Below the pieces are notes generated by a model. That model had not been told where the DNA came from. It made no database searches and was given only the letters and a program-made list of their open reading frames with translations. A stretch of DNA of 64,000 nucleotides, taken from an uncultured Bacteroidota bacterium. GTDB taxonomy: Bacteria; Bacteroidota; Bacteroidia; Flavobacteriales; Flavobacteriaceae. The translations under genes were made by a program, and so were the position numbers. Location: NCBI GenBank assembly GCA_902518355.1, contig CABYFY010000005.1, positions 62,001 to 126,000 of the forward strand. Direction: 5' to 3'. This document shows positions 35,894-45,324 of the stretch, one piece after another. Position 1 is the stretch's first letter, and each line of letters opens with the position of its first letter.

Positions 35894-38350
35894 ATGGCAG
35901 AGAATTTAGTAATTGTTGAGTCCCCGGCAAAAGCCAAAACAATCGAAAAATATTTAGGCGTAAACTATAAAGTTGCCTCAAGTTTTGGTCACATTTCTGA
36001 CTTACCCTCAAAAAATATAGGGATTGATATTGAAAATGATTTTAAACCTAAATATGAGGTTTCATCTGACAAAAAAACTATTGTAAAAAACTTAAAAGAT
36101 TTAGTTAAAAAGTCTAAAACTGTTTGGCTCGCAAGTGATGAAGATCGTGAAGGTGAAGCGATTGCTTGGCATTTATTTAGAACTTTAAAGTTAGATGCTG
36201 ATAACACCAAGAGAATTGTATTCAATGAGATAACAAAATCAGCCATTACAAATGCAATCAATAATCCTAGATCGATAAATTATGACCTAGTGGATGCACA
36301 ACAGGCAAGGAGAGTTCTTGATAGGATAGTTGGTTATGAACTATCACCTGTGCTTTGGAGGAAAGTTAAGGGCGGACTATCCGCTGGAAGAGTTCAATCC
36401 GTTGCTGTAAGGTTGATTGTCGAAAAAGAAAGAGAAATAAGAAATTATGTATCAAAATCAACCTATAAAGTTGAGGCGGTATTCAAAAATTCGAATGGAA
36501 AAGAGTTTGTTGCTAGACTTTCAAACGAGTTTAAATCAAAAGATGATGCAATTGATTATCTTAACAGTTCTACAGGATCTACATTTAAGGTTTCAGAAAT
36601 AGTAAAAAAACCTGTAAAAAAATCGGCACCAGCTCCATTTACCACATCAACATTACAACAAGAAGCATCCAGAAAACTATCTTTTCCTGTTTCCAAAACA
36701 ATGAGTGTTGCCCAGAGATTATACGAATCAGGACATATTACCTATATGAGGACTGATAGCGTTAATTTATCAAACCTTGCTATAGATGAGGCAAAAAAGC
36801 AGGTTGTTAAAAATTTTGGTGAAGCATACTCAAACCCTAAAAATTTTAGCACGAAAGCAAAAGGCGCTCAACAAGCCCACGAAGCAGTCAGACCAACAAA
36901 TTTCGATATGTCACCTGACAACGTTAAAGATTATGATCAAAAAAGATTATACCAACTAATCTTGAACAGAACACTTGCGTCCCAAATGAAACCTGCTGAA
37001 CTTGAAAAAACCAATATTAAAATTTCAAGTTCTAATAGAAGTGAATTATTTACAGCTAATGGTGAGGTAATCAAATTTGATGGTTATCTAAAATTATATC
37101 AAGTTTCAAAGGATGATGATTCAGCAGAAGATGATGGGATTTTACCTAGATTTAACCAAGATGAGATCTTAAATTTAGAAGAGTTATTTGCTACACAGAA
37201 ATTTAGTAGACCCCCATATAGATATTCCGAAGCATCATTGGTAAAAAAACTTGAGGAATTAGGGATTGGTAGACCATCAACATATGCACCTACAATCTCC
37301 ACAGTTCAAAATAGAGGTTATGTTGAAAAAGGATCCACTGAAGCAAAATCAAGAAAAGTAATAAAGGTTTCAATCTCCAACGCAGTAATTTCTGAAAATA
37401 CCCTTAGTGAGAAATTTGGATCTGATAAAGGAAAATTAATTCCAACTGATATTGGAATGATAGTTACTGACTTTTTGAAAAATCACTTCGAGTACATAAT
37501 GGATTATAACTTTACAGCAAAGGTTGAACAAGATTTTGACAGTATAGCTAGCGGTAAAAAGAATTGGACAGAAATGATGAAAAGTTTCTATGGAAAATTT
37601 CATCCGGTTGTTGAGGATGTGCAACAAAATGCTACTAGAGAAAGTGGTAAAAGAGTTTTAGGCTCACACCCTGAAAACGGCAAAGAAGTAAGTGTAAGAT
37701 TGGGTAAATTTGGTCCAATGGTTCAGATAGGAACTGTTGACGATGAAGAAAAGCCCAAATTTGCTAGCCTTCCCCAAGATTTTCAGATTGAATCTGTAAC
37801 ACTTGACCAAGCCTTATCCTTATTTGAATTACCGAGAACATTGGGAGAATTTCAAGGCGAAACATTAGAGGCTAATAATGGTAGATACGGACCGTATATA
37901 AAATTTGGGAAAAAATTTGTATCAATCCCTGCTGGAAAATCTCCTACATCAATTTCATTGGAAGATGCAATAGTGATTATAGAAGATAAAATTAAAGCTG
38001 ATGCTCCAATTCATGTTTATGAAAATATGAATGTTCAAAAAGGAAAAGGAAGATTTGGACCTTATATCAAATGGAATAATATATTTATCAACGTCAATAA
38101 AAAGTATGATTGGGATAATCTTTCGATTGATGATATTGAAGAATTAATTGAAGAAAAGAAACAAAAAGAAAAAGACAAGGTTATTCATAACTGGGAACAG
38201 GAAGGAATTAAAGTTGAAAAAGGTAGATGGGGTAAATTTTATTTGATAAAATCTAAAAAGAAGATTTTGTTAGATAAAAATCTTGATGTTGCGTCAATTG
38301 ATATAGATCAAGCCAAGGAGATATACAAAGCAAATACATCTAAAAAGTAG
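35894..38350 (+). CDS. topA: DNA topoisomerase I
   Basis: An 818-residue type IA topoisomerase that relaxes negative supercoils. The N-terminal TOPRIM domain has VESPAKAKTIEKYLG and SDEDREGEAIAWH. The catalytic tyrosine lies in GHITYMRTDSVNLS. Residues from about 590 on hold repeated basic/aromatic units (for example GRYGPYIKFGKKFVSIP and GRFGPYIKWNNIFINV) instead of zinc ribbons with cysteines. This repeat type is usual in Bacteroidota TopA. It reads towards the arginase-fold gene and gldKLMN, 12 bases ahead. Confidence 0.95.
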   Translation: MAENLVIVESPAKAKTIEKYLGVNYKVASSFGHISDLPSKNIGIDIENDFKPKYEVSSDKKTIVKNLKDLVKKSKTVWLASDEDREGEAIAWHLFRTLKLDADNTKRIVFNEITKSAITNAINNPRSINYDLVDAQQARRVLDRIVGYELSPVLWRKVKGGLSAGRVQSVAVRLIVEKEREIRNYVSKSTYKVEAVFKNSNGKEFVARLSNEFKSKDDAIDYLNSSTGSTFKVSEIVKKPVKKSAPAPFTTSTLQQEASRKLSFPVSKTMSVAQRLYESGHITYMRTDSVNLSNLAIDEAKKQVVKNFGEAYSNPKNFSTKAKGAQQAHEAVRPTNFDMSPDNVKDYDQKRLYQLILNRTLASQMKPAELEKTNIKISSSNRSELFTANGEVIKFDGYLKLYQVSKDDDSAEDDGILPRFNQDEILNLEELFATQKFSRPPYRYSEASLVKKLEELGIGRPSTYAPTISTVQNRGYVEKGSTEAKSRKVIKVSISNAVISENTLSEKFGSDKGKLIPTDIGMIVTDFLKNHFEYIMDYNFTAKVEQDFDSIASGKKNWTEMMKSFYGKFHPVVEDVQQNATRESGKRVLGSHPENGKEVSVRLGKFGPMVQIGTVDDEEKPKFASLPQDFQIESVTLDQALSLFELPRTLGEFQGETLEANNGRYGPYIKFGKKFVSIPAGKSPTSISLEDAIVIIEDKIKADAPIHVYENMNVQKGKGRFGPYIKWNNIFINVNKKYDWDNLSIDDIEELIEEKKQKEKDKVIHNWEQEGIKVEKGRWGKFYLIKSKKKILLDKNLDVASIDIDQAKEIYKANTSKK

Positions 38351-38362
38351 AATAATTAAATC

Positions 38363-39550
38363 ATGGGTTCAGACTATTTAACATCACCCTTTGACGATTT
38401 GTTAAAACCTGTGGATGATCACCTTATAGTCCACAATGAGCTTATGACTCCATTGATTCTTGGAAATAGAATTAGTATTCATTCTTCTGAAAAAGGTATT
38501 CCAGATTTAGACTCTATAAAAATTGCTATAATTGGTGTTCCCGAAGAAAGAAATTCGGTTGATTATTTAGGTGATAATCTTAACTTAAATGAGATACGAA
38601 AATCGCTTTACAACCTTTATCCGGGAAATTGGTCATCAAGAATTGCTGATTTAGGAAACTTAATTTTGGGAGGTAGTGCTGATGAAACATATGGAAGAGT
38701 AATTTCCCTGCTTACAATAATATTTAAAAAGAATATAATTCCTGTAATTATTGGTGGTAGTCAAGATCTGTTATACGCTGTATACAGAGCATATGATTCT
38801 ATTCAAAATACTGTCAATATTGTCAATGTTGATTCAAATTTTGATTTGGGTGATTCCTCAAAACCAATCAATAATCTTAGTTATCTTGGTAAAGTAATAC
38901 TTGATCAGCCACACAATTTATTCAATTATTCTAACATTGGATACCAAACATATCACAATTCTCAAGAGGAAATAGATTTGATGGATAATTTATATTTTGA
39001 AGCTTACCGGCTTGGTGAAGTTTCTTCAAAAATTAGATTGGTAGAACCCGTCATGAGGGATGCTGATATCGTTAGCATTGATATGAAATCAATAAGAGCT
39101 GCCGAGTTGAGTTCTAGACAAAAGTTTTCTCCTAATGGGTTTGACGGTAAAGAAATATGTGCAATTAGCAGATACGCTGGTATCAGTAATAAAGTTAGTT
39201 CATTTGGTGTTTTCGAATACAAATCTTCAAATGAGGATGAAGTTACAGAGATGCTTATTTCACAGGTAATATGGTATTTTATCGAAGGGGTAAATTGTCG
39301 AATAATTGATTCTGATTTTACCAATGAAGATGAATACAATAAATTCACGGTTATTGTAGACGAATATGAATTAGTTTTCTACAAAAATAAAATTACTTCA
39401 AGATGGTGGATAGAAATTTTTGGTGAAGGCTCTAATACTAAACTGAAACAAACCACGTTATTACCCTGTACAGTAGAAGATTATGAAACCGCTAAAAATG
39501 GTTTAATTCCTGATAGATGGTTTAAAGCAATAAAGAAAAATATATTATAG
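38363..39550 (+). CDS. Arginase/ureohydrolase-fold protein lacking metal ligands (formimidoylglutamase-like)
   Basis: A 395-residue protein of the ureohydrolase fold. The positions of the conserved manganese motifs can be found but are altered. GGDHS reads GGSQDL, DAHxD reads DSNFD, and SxDxDxxDP reads SIDMKSIRAAE. Both metal-binding histidines and one aspartate are therefore gone, and arginase or formimidoylglutamase activity is unlikely. Relatives with the same changes are, as I recall, annotated formimidoylglutamase near gld genes in flavobacteria. It lies 12 bases after topA and 119 bases before gldK. It may have a structural or regulatory role linked to the type IX secretion system; that is inference. 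Confidence 0.78.
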   Translation: MGSDYLTSPFDDLLKPVDDHLIVHNELMTPLILGNRISIHSSEKGIPDLDSIKIAIIGVPEERNSVDYLGDNLNLNEIRKSLYNLYPGNWSSRIADLGNLILGGSADETYGRVISLLTIIFKKNIIPVIIGGSQDLLYAVYRAYDSIQNTVNIVNVDSNFDLGDSSKPINNLSYLGKVILDQPHNLFNYSNIGYQTYHNSQEEIDLMDNLYFEAYRLGEVSSKIRLVEPVMRDADIVSIDMKSIRAAELSSRQKFSPNGFDGKEICAISRYAGISNKVSSFGVFEYKSSNEDEVTEMLISQVIWYFIEGVNCRIIDSDFTNEDEYNKFTVIVDEYELVFYKNKITSRWWIEIFGEGSNTKLKQTTLLPCTVEDYETAKNGLIPDRWFKAIKKNIL

Positions 39551-39628
39551 TTTTTTTTTATTTTTAAAAAACACAAAACAATAACAGGAAATTATAATGT
39601 TTCATAATTTGTTTATTTAAATTTATAT

Positions 39629-39653
39629 GGGTAAGTTTACCCCACTTTTTTTT
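39629..39653 (+). terminator. Terminator-like hairpin just upstream of gldK
   Basis: GGGTA-AGTT-TACCC followed by CAC and eight T residues. It ends 16 bases before the gldK ATG. It may end the topA-arginase transcript. If gldK's promoter is upstream of it, it would act as a leader attenuator; I see no -7 element between the hairpin and gldK. Confidence 0.55.
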
Positions 39654-39669
39654 AAAAGTAATAGATAAA

Positions 39670-41325
39670 ATGAGAAAAATTTTACAACTTTTTATAGTAG
39701 CACTAGTAGCTTTTAGTTGTGGTTCCAACGGAAACGTGAATAAATCTAAAGGTGAACTTGTTGGGGTTAAAGGAAATAAATATTATGCCGAAAAGCCATT
39801 CGGGATGGTTTTAGTCCCAGGTGGATCTTTTATTATGGGTAAATCTGATGACGATATGCCATCAATTCAAGATGCTCCTACGAAAACTGTAACAGTAAGG
39901 TCATTTTACATGGATGAAACTGAAATTACCAATGCTGAATATAGACAATTTGTAAGATGGGTTAGAGACTCTGTTATTAGAACTGCATTAGCAGAACAAT
40001 TTAGAGACAGAGACGACATAGGTCCTGAAAGTGAATATTTTCAATACTTATACAAATCTGAAAAAGCCAGTAAAGAATCTGATGATGAATCTGATTGGGA
40101 TGGAAAAACTGACTTAGACTGGGATGTAGATTTGGATTATTTTGGACCTACCTATGGAAATGGTAAATCATCCTACTCAAGAGATTCAATCTTCTTCAAT
40201 AGTGACAGTGAATATGCAGAAGTTGTTAGAAGGTTTTTATTTGATGAAGACCAGATTTTCAACGATATGGTATTTTCTTGGAAGGTAGATCAGTTTGCAT
40301 ATGAAAATAAATATTCAAATTTATCAGGTCCAAATGGTTACTTGGCAAGAATGGAAGAATATAAAAGAATGGCTATTGATGAATTATATGATCAACAGAC
40401 TGGACAATTAATTCAAGATGATCAGATGCAGGTAACCGATGTATCTCAGCCTGGTTCTTTTAGACAATTTGAGATTAGATTGGCAACACCAAGCGGTGGA
40501 TACGGTGAAGTTGAAGAAACAATAACTATCAATGATGACTACATTCACGAAAGGTTTCCATCGAGTAAAAGAAGTAATTTTATTAAGCAAATTCCTGTTC
40601 CTATTTACCCGGATACAACTGTTTGGATAAGAGACTTTAATTACTCATATAATGAGCCAATGCATAATGACTATTTTTGGCATGATGCATACAATGATTA
40701 CCCTGTAGTTGGAGTAACATGGCACCAGGCTAAAGCATTTTGTGAGTGGAGAACCAAGACAAAAAATAATTATCAAAAAACTAAAAAGAAAAAGAGTTTA
40801 GTTCCTGAATTCAGGCTTCCTACTGAAGCTGAATGGGAATTTGCTGCAAGAGGTGGTCTTCAAGGTGCTATGTATCCTTGGGGAGGACCATATACAAAAA
40901 ATGACAGAGGATGTTTCATGGCTAACTTTAAACCTATGAGAGGTGATTACTCAGTTGATCAGGCACTTTATACAGTTGAAGCAAATGCCTATGACCCTAA
41001 TGGTTACAACCTGTTTAATATGGCAGGAAATGTTTCAGAATGGATTGATTCATCTTACGAGCCTGAAGCATACGAGTTTTCTTCAACAATTAATCCAAAT
41101 GTAAATGACGAAGAAAATGAATTAAAAGTAGTTAGAGGAGGTTCTTGGAAAGATGTAAAGTATTTTTTACAGGTTAGTTCAAGGGATTATGAAAATGCTA
41201 ATCAAGCTAGAAGTTATATTGGCTTCAGAACTGTCCATGACTATCTTGGTGCAGACATGACTGCAAACGCAATGACCAATGCATCAATTAGAAAACAAAA
41301 TAATAGAAGAAGTTCTATCAAATAA
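39670..41325 (+). CDS. gldK: Type IX secretion / gliding lipoprotein GldK
   Basis: A 551-residue outer-membrane-anchored lipoprotein with lipobox AFSC (Cys 17). It has an FGE-sulfatase (formylglycine-generating-enzyme-like) fold: FGMVLVPGGSFIMGKS near the start, LPTEAEWEFAARGG, NMAGNVSEWIDSS and VVRGGSWKD later. With GldN it forms the periplasmic ring of the type IX secretion system. It is longer than the F. johnsoniae protein (about 460 residues from memory). The extra length lies between about residues 115 and 300 and includes a very acidic stretch, SDDESDWDGKTDLDWDVDLD. First gene of gldKLMN. Confidence 0.93.
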   Translation: MRKILQLFIVALVAFSCGSNGNVNKSKGELVGVKGNKYYAEKPFGMVLVPGGSFIMGKSDDDMPSIQDAPTKTVTVRSFYMDETEITNAEYRQFVRWVRDSVIRTALAEQFRDRDDIGPESEYFQYLYKSEKASKESDDESDWDGKTDLDWDVDLDYFGPTYGNGKSSYSRDSIFFNSDSEYAEVVRRFLFDEDQIFNDMVFSWKVDQFAYENKYSNLSGPNGYLARMEEYKRMAIDELYDQQTGQLIQDDQMQVTDVSQPGSFRQFEIRLATPSGGYGEVEETITINDDYIHERFPSSKRSNFIKQIPVPIYPDTTVWIRDFNYSYNEPMHNDYFWHDAYNDYPVVGVTWHQAKAFCEWRTKTKNNYQKTKKKKSLVPEFRLPTEAEWEFAARGGLQGAMYPWGGPYTKNDRGCFMANFKPMRGDYSVDQALYTVEANAYDPNGYNLFNMAGNVSEWIDSSYEPEAYEFSSTINPNVNDEENELKVVRGGSWKDVKYFLQVSSRDYENANQARSYIGFRTVHDYLGADMTANAMTNASIRKQNNRRSSIK

Positions 41326-41356
41326 TAAATAAAAACAACAACTAAAATTATAAAAA

Positions 41357-41887
41357 ATGAGATTACTTAATAAAACACAAATGAATTTTGCCTATGGAAT
41401 GGGTGCTGCTGTAGTAATTATTGGAGCATTAATGAAAATCACTCACTTTTCAATAGGTTTTTTAACTGGTAATGTTATGTTAACAATTGGACTTGTAACA
41501 GAGGCGATTATTTTTGCCCTTTCTGCATTTGATCCACCTGCTGATGATTATGCTTGGGAAGAGGTGTATCCGGAACTAGCTGGAGGTAAAAAAGGTTCTT
41601 CAGCTGATAAAAAGAGTCCAAAGGCCTTAATGAGCGACAAAATTGACGAAATGTTTAAAAATGCAAAGTTAGATGAATCAGTTGTAAAAGGTCTTACGCA
41701 AAGTATTAAGGATTTTGAAGCTTCTGCTAAATCTGGTGCAGACAATGCAGGTGAGTTGGCTAAAATCAATAAGGAATTTGCTGACAACGCAAACAAGCTT
41801 ACAACTCAAATGGAAAGTTTAGCTAAAAATCTAGAATCTCTTAATAATGTGTATGGTGGGGTTCTTAATGCAATGAACAAAAAATAA
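41357..41887 (+). CDS. gldL: Type IX secretion motor protein GldL
   Basis: A 176-residue inner-membrane protein with two transmembrane helices (about 11-28 and 34-58) and a cytoplasmic helical tail. GldL and GldM form the proton-driven rotary motor of type IX secretion and gliding. Residues reported as important in F. johnsoniae GldL are present at the same positions: Lys 27 and Glu 49 in the membrane; position 59 is Asp. The C-terminal part is shorter than in F. johnsoniae (about 215 residues from memory). It lies 31 bases after gldK. Confidence 0.93.
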   Translation: MRLLNKTQMNFAYGMGAAVVIIGALMKITHFSIGFLTGNVMLTIGLVTEAIIFALSAFDPPADDYAWEEVYPELAGGKKGSSADKKSPKALMSDKIDEMFKNAKLDESVVKGLTQSIKDFEASAKSGADNAGELAKINKEFADNANKLTTQMESLAKNLESLNNVYGGVLNAMNKK

Positions 41888-41953
41888 TTTTCATTATTTA
41901 ACAACCAGATTTTGTCTGAGTTGATATAATAATTAACGCTAAAATATAATATT

Positions 41954-43696
41954 ATGGCAGGAGGAAAAGAGAACGCAAGACAGAAGATGATTAATCTTAT
42001 GTACCTTGTATTTATTGCGATGCTAGCTTTAAATATGTCAAAGGAAGTTTTAATGACTTTTGGTGAAATTGATAGAGAAGTAACAAAATCAACAAAATCC
42101 TTAAAAGAAGCTAATAAAGCGGCAGTTCAAGTAATAAAAAATAGTGCTAAAAACGATTCTTTACAGTGGTATACTGCATATCAACCTATAAGTAAAATTG
42201 CCGAAGCGGCAAATGAATTAACTAATTTCATTAATAAAACCGAAAATGAATTTGTTAATCCTTATGAAGTTAATAAAGTTACTTATCAAAGTTTCAAAAG
42301 ACCCATTTTAGAAAAGGAAAATGATTTTAAGAGAACAATTAACGGGTCTATTCCTGAAATGGTAGGTGATTATGAAGTAATGGATAATTCCGCAGCTTAT
42401 GATGAAATGCTTTTCAACGGAGCTTATGTTAATGAGGAAAATCCTGGTTACACCGATGCTGGAAAGGAATTTGTGAGACTTGTAAATAACTTTAGAAATG
42501 TAGCAGTTAATGAAATTACTAACTCAGATATTTCACTAGACACTACAAAAAATAAAATTTGGAATGATTCTAAGTCTGGATTAATAAGTCAAATTGAGCA
42601 AAGCTTTAATACTGATGTTGTTAAGGTTGGAAAAGCTGATGATAAAATTAAAAGTTGGCTTCATTTCAATTTTGAAGGATTTCCTGAAATTGCATCCATC
42701 ACTAAGCTTACATTGATGGAAGAAGATGTTGAAAATGTAATTCAAGGTATGATATCATCTGTAAATGAAATTATTCTTGGTGAAAATTTAACTTCATTAA
42801 GAGCTATACCTATGAATGTGAATGTTTTTTATGAAAATTCAAAATTAGAAGGAACTGTAGCTCTTGGTAAATATGATGAAACATTCGTAGCAAGTAAGGT
42901 TAAAATTAAAAATGGTAATGCACCAATGAAAGAATACAGAGCAATTGACGTTATGGAAAACGGAGAAGTTGTTCTGGAAAAACTAAACTTAAATGTTGGT
43001 TCTGCTGGTGCTAAACAACTGACTGGTGAAATTATTTTTGTAAGAACTGAAAATGGTGTTGATGTAGAGAAATCTATCCCTATTGATCATGAATATTTTG
43101 TAAATCCGCCATTAGCAAATGTTTCAAATAAGGATATGAATATTGTTTACGAGGATATTGAAAATATATTAAATATTACAATGCCTGGAGTTTCAAACGA
43201 TAATATTCAAATTGTTTCACCTCCAACAATTAAGCCTGGAAAAAATGGTGAATTTATAATGACAAATCAGAAAAAGGGTAGAACAGGAAAAGTTTCTATT
43301 GTTGTTAAGGACAAATTAACAAACTTTACTTCTCCACCAGTAGTTTTTGATGTTGTTGCGGTTCCAGATCCATTTGCTTCATTCTCCCAAAAGGGAGATA
43401 AGTTTTCAGCAAATCAAATTTTGACTGGAAAAATTGGTGGTACATTTAATAACGAGAGACTTGATAATAGTCTTCAGCTAAGAGTTTCTGAATTTAAAGT
43501 TAGAATTGGACTTCGTAATTTAGGTGTTGTTAGAAATACAAATGGTGCTTTTAATGACAGACTTAAGAGTGAAATCAAAAAAGCTAGGAGAGGTACACAA
43601 ATTACCATCTCAGATATAGTTTTTAGTAGTTCTAAAATAGATAAAGGAAGAAAGTCGCTGTTTTCTCAAAATCAAGTTGTTTTAACAGTTAGATAA
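41954..43696 (+). CDS. gldM: Type IX secretion motor protein GldM
   Basis: A 580-residue protein: a single N-terminal transmembrane helix preceded by MAGGKENARQKM, with Arg 9, the motor residue that pairs with GldL Glu 49, then a long periplasmic shaft of domains D1-D4. It reaches through the periplasm to the GldK/GldN ring. It is longer than the roughly 513 residues I recall for F. johnsoniae. The N-terminal MYLVFIAMLALNMSKEVL stretch is highly characteristic. It lies 66 bases after gldL and 13 before gldN. Confidence 0.94.
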   Translation: MAGGKENARQKMINLMYLVFIAMLALNMSKEVLMTFGEIDREVTKSTKSLKEANKAAVQVIKNSAKNDSLQWYTAYQPISKIAEAANELTNFINKTENEFVNPYEVNKVTYQSFKRPILEKENDFKRTINGSIPEMVGDYEVMDNSAAYDEMLFNGAYVNEENPGYTDAGKEFVRLVNNFRNVAVNEITNSDISLDTTKNKIWNDSKSGLISQIEQSFNTDVVKVGKADDKIKSWLHFNFEGFPEIASITKLTLMEEDVENVIQGMISSVNEIILGENLTSLRAIPMNVNVFYENSKLEGTVALGKYDETFVASKVKIKNGNAPMKEYRAIDVMENGEVVLEKLNLNVGSAGAKQLTGEIIFVRTENGVDVEKSIPIDHEYFVNPPLANVSNKDMNIVYEDIENILNITMPGVSNDNIQIVSPPTIKPGKNGEFIMTNQKKGRTGKVSIVVKDKLTNFTSPPVVFDVVAVPDPFASFSQKGDKFSANQILTGKIGGTFNNERLDNSLQLRVSEFKVRIGLRNLGVVRNTNGAFNDRLKSEIKKARRGTQITISDIVFSSSKIDKGRKSLFSQNQVVLTVR

Positions 43697-43709
43697 CAAA
43701 TAAACTAAA

Positions 43710-45245
43710 ATGAAATTTTTCAATAAAATATTTTTCTTTTTCTTTTTACTATTCTCTTTCAGTATTTTTTCTCAAAATTCGGGATATAAAACAGGAGTGA
43801 GTAATATACTTAACGCCGCCAACCCTGAAGATATTGGAGTACGTACAGCTGTACAAGTTCAAGAGGATAAAGATGATCCATTAGAGTATGGTTATGTAAA
43901 TGATAAGGATATTTTATGGTCTACCACAGTATGGGAAATTATTGATCTTGATCAAAGAGTAAATTACCCTTTACTATACCCTGTTGATACTAGTGTTGTA
44001 GGTGACGAGAGAAGACCTATGATATGGTGGCTTAAACAGGAGATAGAGAAATTTAATTTACCTGTATACGACGCTGAAAATACAGAAAGTGAAGGAGAGT
44101 TTATTGAAAGATTACCTGACGAAAGGGTAGAAAATATATTTAAAAGAAGGATTATTAGTGATGAAGGGAGAGAAAAGTTTAAAAATGCTATTGCTGTAAT
44201 TGAAGAAAGAATAAGTGTTCAGTATGATAAGTACAACTTTAATCCCTATGAAGAAGAAATTTCAGCTGAGGAAAAACAAATTCTAGCAAACGATTCTACC
44301 TTTAATCCAATTTTTCCCTATACCATTAAAAAATTTACTGGTTATAAAGAGTTAACAGACGAGGTTTTCTCCTATGCCCAATTTTTAGGATTTACTAGTC
44401 CTGATGGTCCAGTTAGGGTTGTTCAGCCACAGGGTATACCTGAAGAATTAAGCCAAGATGCTATTAATGAGTATACAGCTGTTTTACGTGAAATTCTTGA
44501 TACAGAGTTTTTTGTTGAAGACACTGATTTTTATTACAAGAACTTCCAATTCGAAGAACTTAAGCAGTGGTTGATTAAGGGAATATGGTATTTTGACAAG
44601 AAATATTCTGAGTTAATCTATAGACCAATAGGTATTGCTCCAGTTGCTACTTCTTTGGATGAAGATGGAGCTGGCGATGTCGGTGGTGGCGGTGGTGCTA
44701 TGATTGATCCAAGAATTCTTGATGAGCCTAACGGTGAAGATTCTGATGGTGATGGTATCTCTGATTTAGATGAGACGGATATTTTTGGAACTGACCCTCA
44801 ACTAGCTGATACTGACGGTGACGGAGTAAATGATGGTTTAGAAAATCAAAATGGACTAGATCCTCTTTTTGGAGCCCCAGAAGATAAACAACAGTTTGAT
44901 GAAATGGTTGCTGAATTTGAGGCTTCACAAGTTTCAGGTCCAAGCGCTCCTGAAGATTCTGTAAAGGAAAACATAATCCCGTTATTTTGGGTATATTATC
45001 CTCATGCAAGAGAAATCTTAAAGAAGGGTCAAGCATTTAATAACAGAAATACATCTAAATATATTTCTTTTGATGATATTATTAATTCTAGAAGATTTAG
45101 CTCTGTGATATACAAAGAGGAAAATGTATATGAGAATAGGGAAGTAAAAGACTATATTAAGAATAATTCCTTTATGAGATTACTTGAATCAGAAAGAATT
45201 AAAGAGAAGATCAGAAATTTTGAACACGATATGTGGAGTTGGTAG
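43710..45245 (+). CDS. gldN: Type IX secretion ring protein GldN with inserted calcium-binding-type repeats
   Basis: A 511-residue periplasmic protein with a signal peptide (about 1-21). GldN features are clear at both ends: PLEYGYVNDKDILWSTTVWEIIDLDQRVNYPL near the start, KGIWYFDKKYSELIYRPIGIAPV in the middle and SRRFSSVIYKEENVYENR with RNFEHDMWSW at the end. About 110 residues (about 313-421) are inserted between the last two blocks. They hold a glycine run GGGGGA and two thrombospondin-3-like units, DSDGDGISDLDE and DTDGDGVNDGLE. The region between residues 100 and 290 is also expanded. Relatives are about 300-350 residues from memory. A terminator follows. Confidence 0.93.
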   Translation: MKFFNKIFFFFFLLFSFSIFSQNSGYKTGVSNILNAANPEDIGVRTAVQVQEDKDDPLEYGYVNDKDILWSTTVWEIIDLDQRVNYPLLYPVDTSVVGDERRPMIWWLKQEIEKFNLPVYDAENTESEGEFIERLPDERVENIFKRRIISDEGREKFKNAIAVIEERISVQYDKYNFNPYEEEISAEEKQILANDSTFNPIFPYTIKKFTGYKELTDEVFSYAQFLGFTSPDGPVRVVQPQGIPEELSQDAINEYTAVLREILDTEFFVEDTDFYYKNFQFEELKQWLIKGIWYFDKKYSELIYRPIGIAPVATSLDEDGAGDVGGGGGAMIDPRILDEPNGEDSDGDGISDLDETDIFGTDPQLADTDGDGVNDGLENQNGLDPLFGAPEDKQQFDEMVAEFEASQVSGPSAPEDSVKENIIPLFWVYYPHAREILKKGQAFNNRNTSKYISFDDIINSRRFSSVIYKEENVYENREVKDYIKNNSFMRLLESERIKEKIRNFEHDMWSW

Positions 45246-45270
45246 TTAATAAATTACCAATTCAAAAAAA

Positions 45271-45301
45271 AGCGGTTTACATCTGTAAATCGCTTTTTTT
45301 A
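45271..45301 (+). terminator. Terminator of the gldKLMN operon
   Basis: AGCGGTTTACA-TC-TGTAAATCGCT (11 pairs with one G-T) followed by eight T residues, 25 bases after the gldN stop. Confidence 0.8.
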
Positions 45302-45324
45302 TATCTATAATTTACTTTTTATTC

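Noticed and set aside
44728-45036. Minus-strand ORF inside the gldN insertion
   Set aside because: Composition is a reverse-complement shadow of the Asp/Gly repeats; no signal of an independent gene.
43710-45245. GldN insertion as a fused separate gene or frameshift
   Set aside because: The frame is continuous, the flanking GldN blocks are in order on both sides, and codon usage looks like the rest of the gene.
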